In this document: positions 60,101-64,000 of the stretch, one piece after another
How positions within the stretch are numbered: the stretch's first letter is position 1
Layout of the letters: the number at the start of each line of letters is the position of its first letter
Assembly (NCBI RefSeq): GCF_012273895.1
Contig: NC_052112.1
Span: forward strand, 310,001 to 374,000
Length of the DNA stretch: 64,000 bases
Direction: 5' to 3'
DNA from: Zerene cesonia
Lineage: Eukaryota > Arthropoda > Insecta > Lepidoptera > Pieridae
Translations under genes and position numbers: made by a program
Notes under the pieces: generated by a model
Seen by the model: only the letters and a program-made list of their open reading frames with translations
Database searches by the model: none
Told to the model about the DNA's origin: nothing

Positions 60101-60226
60101 TAGTAGGTCTACTAGGATCGCAATATCTCGATATCTTTTAGTGAAAATTCAAAACGTTTTTCTATTATTAGACACTCGTTGGCTTTCTTTATCATAAATA
60201 GTACGAACTATTTAGATGATATTGTG

Positions 60227-60413
60227 TTTTTTTTTAAGTGATAGCCGGCAAATGACCTGGTGGTGGCCTCATGGGAAACGGTCACCGCCGCCCATAAACA
60301 TTCGCAGAAGTGCCTCTGCAAATGCCCTGCCCGCCTTTTAAAGAAAGGGATAAGGAAAGGATTGACGACAGGAAAGAATTGAAGTGGGAAGGGTGGGGAA
60401 AAGGAAACGGGCG
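60227..60413 (-). mobile_element. Retroposon family R, 5'-truncated copy
   Basis: Poly-T start, CACCGCCGCCCATAAACATT and GGGGAAAAGGAAACGGGCGG. It stops there and a short CAGATA repeat follows. Confidence 0.7.
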
Positions 60414-62781
60414 GAAATGCAGATACAGATACAGATAATTTATTTAAATATGTACTAATTTTTTAAAAAACGCAAGAAGAGCCACGGGCCGAAACTAATT
60501 TAGTACTAAACGATCTTGTATTTACGTACACGATTATCTTTTAATGTCAAAGCCCAATTAAACCATTAACATGTATCACACCACTTCTATACAACCTTTC
60601 TAAGCAATTGGACTGTTAGAGTCCAAACTAATTCCCGAACCACTTGCTAACCCAAAAGTAATAACTAAACTGGTAAAAATCTCTCGGTAACTGCAAGAAT
60701 TCAAACCCTTACACGTGTCTGTGCGACGACGCTGCGTCTATTTGCAGTAAATGGGTCAAGCCAGTCCCAAGTTAGATGCAATAACGAATACAAAAAGAGT
60801 AAAGCAGCGCGGACGGCGTTCACGACGCTGAACTGCAGTTTGCTACATTTAAACGGTGGTTAACGATGCGCCGGTTGCCAAGAGATCTCTATGATCTACG
60901 ATACATTATTAAATCGAGTCCTTTATGTTGCGGGTATTAGTAGTAGTAAGTATTATTATAACGTTACATTAAATTAAAGAGATACAATGTAGTGTTCGAT
61001 TATGTAAATACGTGTGTGTGTGTGTGTGTGTTTAACGTGGCATGCGTAAATGCTTTTAATATGGCCGATAAAAAAACAACTTTAAAAATAGAACAAAAAT
61101 AATATAAATAGTATCAATATATTACAATAAACAGATGTTAAATTAAATAGCCTCTTAGTTATTACGTATATAAATAAAGCTATTCTAAATTAAATAAAAT
61201 CAACATCATCAAAAAGTCGATTAAACGCCTATCAAAATACAGTTATTCATTATTTAACCTAATGTAATTGACTCATTTTGACACATAACAAAAGTTCTGA
61301 AGCCGCAACGCTGCGTAGTTTGCATTTGGAGGTTATGCATGGAGTTCAAACAATGAAGGTGAACCCGTAAAAGAATAGTGGTCGACATTGGTGGCTTTAC
61401 ACATAATTTACATTACATTATAGTACATTTATTATATACATTACGGAAGTGTCTGACTTGTTTGCCTTATAAGAACACGCTTGTCTTGACGCCTTGTGAA
61501 TAAAATAATTAATTGTAAACTTTATAATTTTTCTCACTTTATCTTTATGTATAGTGTTAATGGTTCAATAAATTTAAGTGGGAAACTTAAGTGTATACTG
61601 AGGAAGTATGGAAATGTTTGTTTATAGAAAAAATATTTGAAGAAGTCGCATCAGAAAATAAGATATAACTAAATAACAAACAAAACAAACATTTTGGGTA
61701 TAAATATTATAGTTCCAATGTCGTTATTAAGTAACCTAGTTATCTGCATTTCGGTTTCAAAGTTTCAAAACAGTTAAATCTCTCGATAAACATCGGTTGC
61801 TAACGTTGGTGCAAGTGGGCCGGTGCATCGGCCGCCATTGCGTAACGTCTCCTATTTATACTGCAAGATACCACCCCCGGCTGACTCACTCCGGAACTAG
61901 AGAAAGTTTGCGTATCCATTGCTGTATTATCATCAGTGATTTTGGGTCTCCCAAAATGCGGGATTGGTTGATTTAGGTCTTCCAAAAACATCATTTTGAA
62001 TATGGAATATCCTCACAATTTTGAATATAGAACAAATTCACTAAAAATAATAATTATTATTATTCTTCTTAATTCTCTTTAATATTGATTACCAATTTGC
62101 ATATTTTGTATAAAAAAATAACTACAATATTTTATATAACTTAATATTTAAATGTTATGAAAGTGCAGTTTCTCTTTACGAAAACTCAACATCGTGGCTA
62201 TAGCCCATAACTATATAATTTTGAACGGTTCTCGATCGTTCCCCACGCAAACTCTTTTACAGACTCGGAACTTTTTACTTTTATATTTGGAGCAAATTTA
62301 TTTTCTAGTAATAAATATTATTGTTATAATTGTTAGGCTGAACAAAGTTTTAAAAGCACCGTTGCAAATCCTTCATAGAACAGAATTTATATTAAATATT
62401 AGTTAGTACAATGTATAGGCATAATTAATATATCTAGTTGCCTACCTTTTTCAATATCAATATCGAAAGTAATTATGAATGAAGATGAAGGTATTGTATT
62501 GCATTAGTAGGTATGTGACCTTTGTAGACAAACTACTGTATTTGCCATAGCGTAAGGTTTAAGCTTTCAAATCGTAATCAAATTGAACCGATAATAAGGT
62601 TGGTCTTATCACGCAGCATTATGTAATTTGTCCTTCTAATGTTTATTTTAATATATGTACCACAAAGTTCAAGAACACTTCCGTGTGGCAAGGTAACATA
62701 GATTTAATAGTATTGTTTATTTATAAATATTTAAAATAAATAACATGTATTATTAATTCACCTTAGCAATAAATAAATCAA
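60414..62781. other. Unassigned DNA
   Basis: Includes a (GT)n microsatellite at about 61010-61031 and a GC-richer block at 60720-60890. A minus frame at 61800-61994 has no recognised family. Confidence 0.4.
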
Positions 62782-63925
62782 TATACCTAGTCTTGCCATA
62801 AATATTGTAATAAAGAAAAAAGAAAATTGTTAACTGCAAATAACATTTATTACNNNNNNNNNNNNNNNNNNNNNNNNNNNNNNNNNNNNNNNNNNNNNNN
62901 NNNNNNNNNNNNNNNNNNNNNNNNNNNNNNNNNNNNNNNNNNNNNNNNNNNNNNNNNNNNNNNNNNNNNNNNNNNNNNNNNNNNNNNNNNNNNNNNNNNN
63001 NNNNNNNNNNNNNNNNNNNNNNNNNNNNNNNNNNNNNNNNNNNNNNNNNNNNNNNNNNNNNNNNNNNNNNNNNNNNNNNNNNNNNNNNNNNNNNNNNNNN
63101 NNNNNNNNNNNNNNNNNNNNNNNNNNNNNNNNNNNNNNNNNNNNNNNNNNNNNNNNNNNNNNNNNNNNNNNNNNNNNNNNNNNNNNNNNNNNNNNNNNNN
63201 NNNNNNNNNNNNNNNNNNNNNNNNNNNNNNNNNNNNNNNNNNNNNNNNNNNNNNNNNNNNNNNNNNNNNNNNNNNNNNNNNNNNNNNNNNNNNNNNNNNN
63301 NNNNNNNNNNNNNNNNNNNNNNNNNNNNNNNNNNNNNNNNNNNNNNNNNNNNNNNNNNNNNNNNNNNNNNNNNNNNNNNNNNNNNNNNNNNNNNNNNNNN
63401 NNNNNNNNNNNNNNNNNNNNNNNNNNNNNNNNNNNNNNNNNNNNNNNNNNNNNNNNNNNNNNNNNNNNNNNNNNNNNNNNNNNNNNNNNNNNNNNNNNNN
63501 NNNNNNNNNNNNNNNNNNNNNNNNNNNNNNNNNNNNNNNNNNNNNNNNNNNNNNNNNNNNNNNNNNNNNNNNNNNNNNNNNNNNNNNNNNNNNNNNNNNN
63601 NNNNNNNNNNNNNNNNNNNNNNNNNNNNNNNNNNNNNNNNNNNNNNNNNNNNNNNNNNNNNNNNNNNNNNNNNNNNNNNNNNNNNNNNNNNNNNNNNNNN
63701 NNNNNNNNNNNNNNNNNNNNNNNNNNNNNNNNNNNNNNNNNNNNNNNNNNNNNNNNNNNNNNNNNNNNNNNNNNNNNNNNNNNNNNNNNNNNNNNNNNNN
63801 NNNNNNNNNNNNNNNNNNNNNNNNNNNNNNNNNNNNNNNNNNNNNNNNNNNNNACAGATTCGAAATTCAAATGTAATATTTTTTTATAATTAAGTGTAAC
63901 AGTATTTATGGCCAGACTAAGTATA
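62782..63925. mobile_element. Mariner-like element, both ends visible, interior in a gap (copy 3)
   Basis: Left terminus TATACCTAGTCTTGCCATAA and right terminus, in reverse, TATACTTAGTCTGGCCATAA are imperfect inverted repeats flanked by TA. The transposase region would be in the gap. Confidence 0.75.
62854..63853. other. Assembly gap (1000 N)
   Basis: Placeholder-sized gap inside a mariner copy. Confidence 0.98.
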
Positions 63926-64000
63926 CATGAACATTTTTTTCACTTTTCTTCGGTTCGGTTCTTCGGTCTACTAGCTTGGACGATAATGAGGGGGTTTGAT

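Noticed and set aside
61800..61994. 64-residue minus frame
   Set aside because: No known family and no surrounding gene structure.

Overview
The window is nuclear DNA from an insect, almost certainly a moth or butterfly. It is AT-rich. Its genes are split by short introns with GT/AG boundaries, one gene is a ZAD-type zinc-finger protein (a class expanded in insects), and the DNA is crowded with Lep1-type Helitron-like repeats, tRNA-derived SINEs and mariner ends typical of Lepidoptera. Six runs of exactly 1000 N mark assembly gaps of unknown true length, and most open frames crossing them are artefacts.

Genes lie mainly in the first 11.5 kb. (1) 254-4309, plus strand: the last four exons of a DUSP12/YVH1-type dual-specificity phosphatase, whose N-terminal exons are off the left edge. 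Its first visible intron holds a poly-A retroposon copy and a recently inserted Ty3/gypsy LTR element. (2) 6735-9897, minus strand: a complete six-exon ZAD-C2H2 zinc-finger gene of 385 residues, reconstructed from splice phases. (3) 10411-11494, minus strand: a complete three-exon ARL16-like small GTPase of 184 residues. Genes 2 and 3 are head to tail; genes 1 and 2 converge.

From 11.5 kb to the right edge I find no confident protein-coding gene. The best gene signal is at 32.65 kb: an Inr, MTE-like and DPE core promoter with exact spacing, followed by a 170-base non-coding exon and a consensus splice donor on the plus strand. This suggests that much of the right half is the long first intron of a gene whose coding exons lie outside the window. 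Scattered GC-rich patches and an 18-base palindrome combining two CREs and an E-box (17.09 kb) are candidate regulatory DNA.

The rest is a layered repeat landscape: about eighteen Helitron-like copies, eight or more copies of a poly-A retroposon with a shared open frame, three SINE families (three copies with clear target-site duplications, one nested in a Helitron), MITE-like inverted repeats, three mariner copies whose interiors fall in gaps, and a widespread repeat beginning AACCGACTTC. I see no CRISPR array, operon, rRNA or true tRNA gene.
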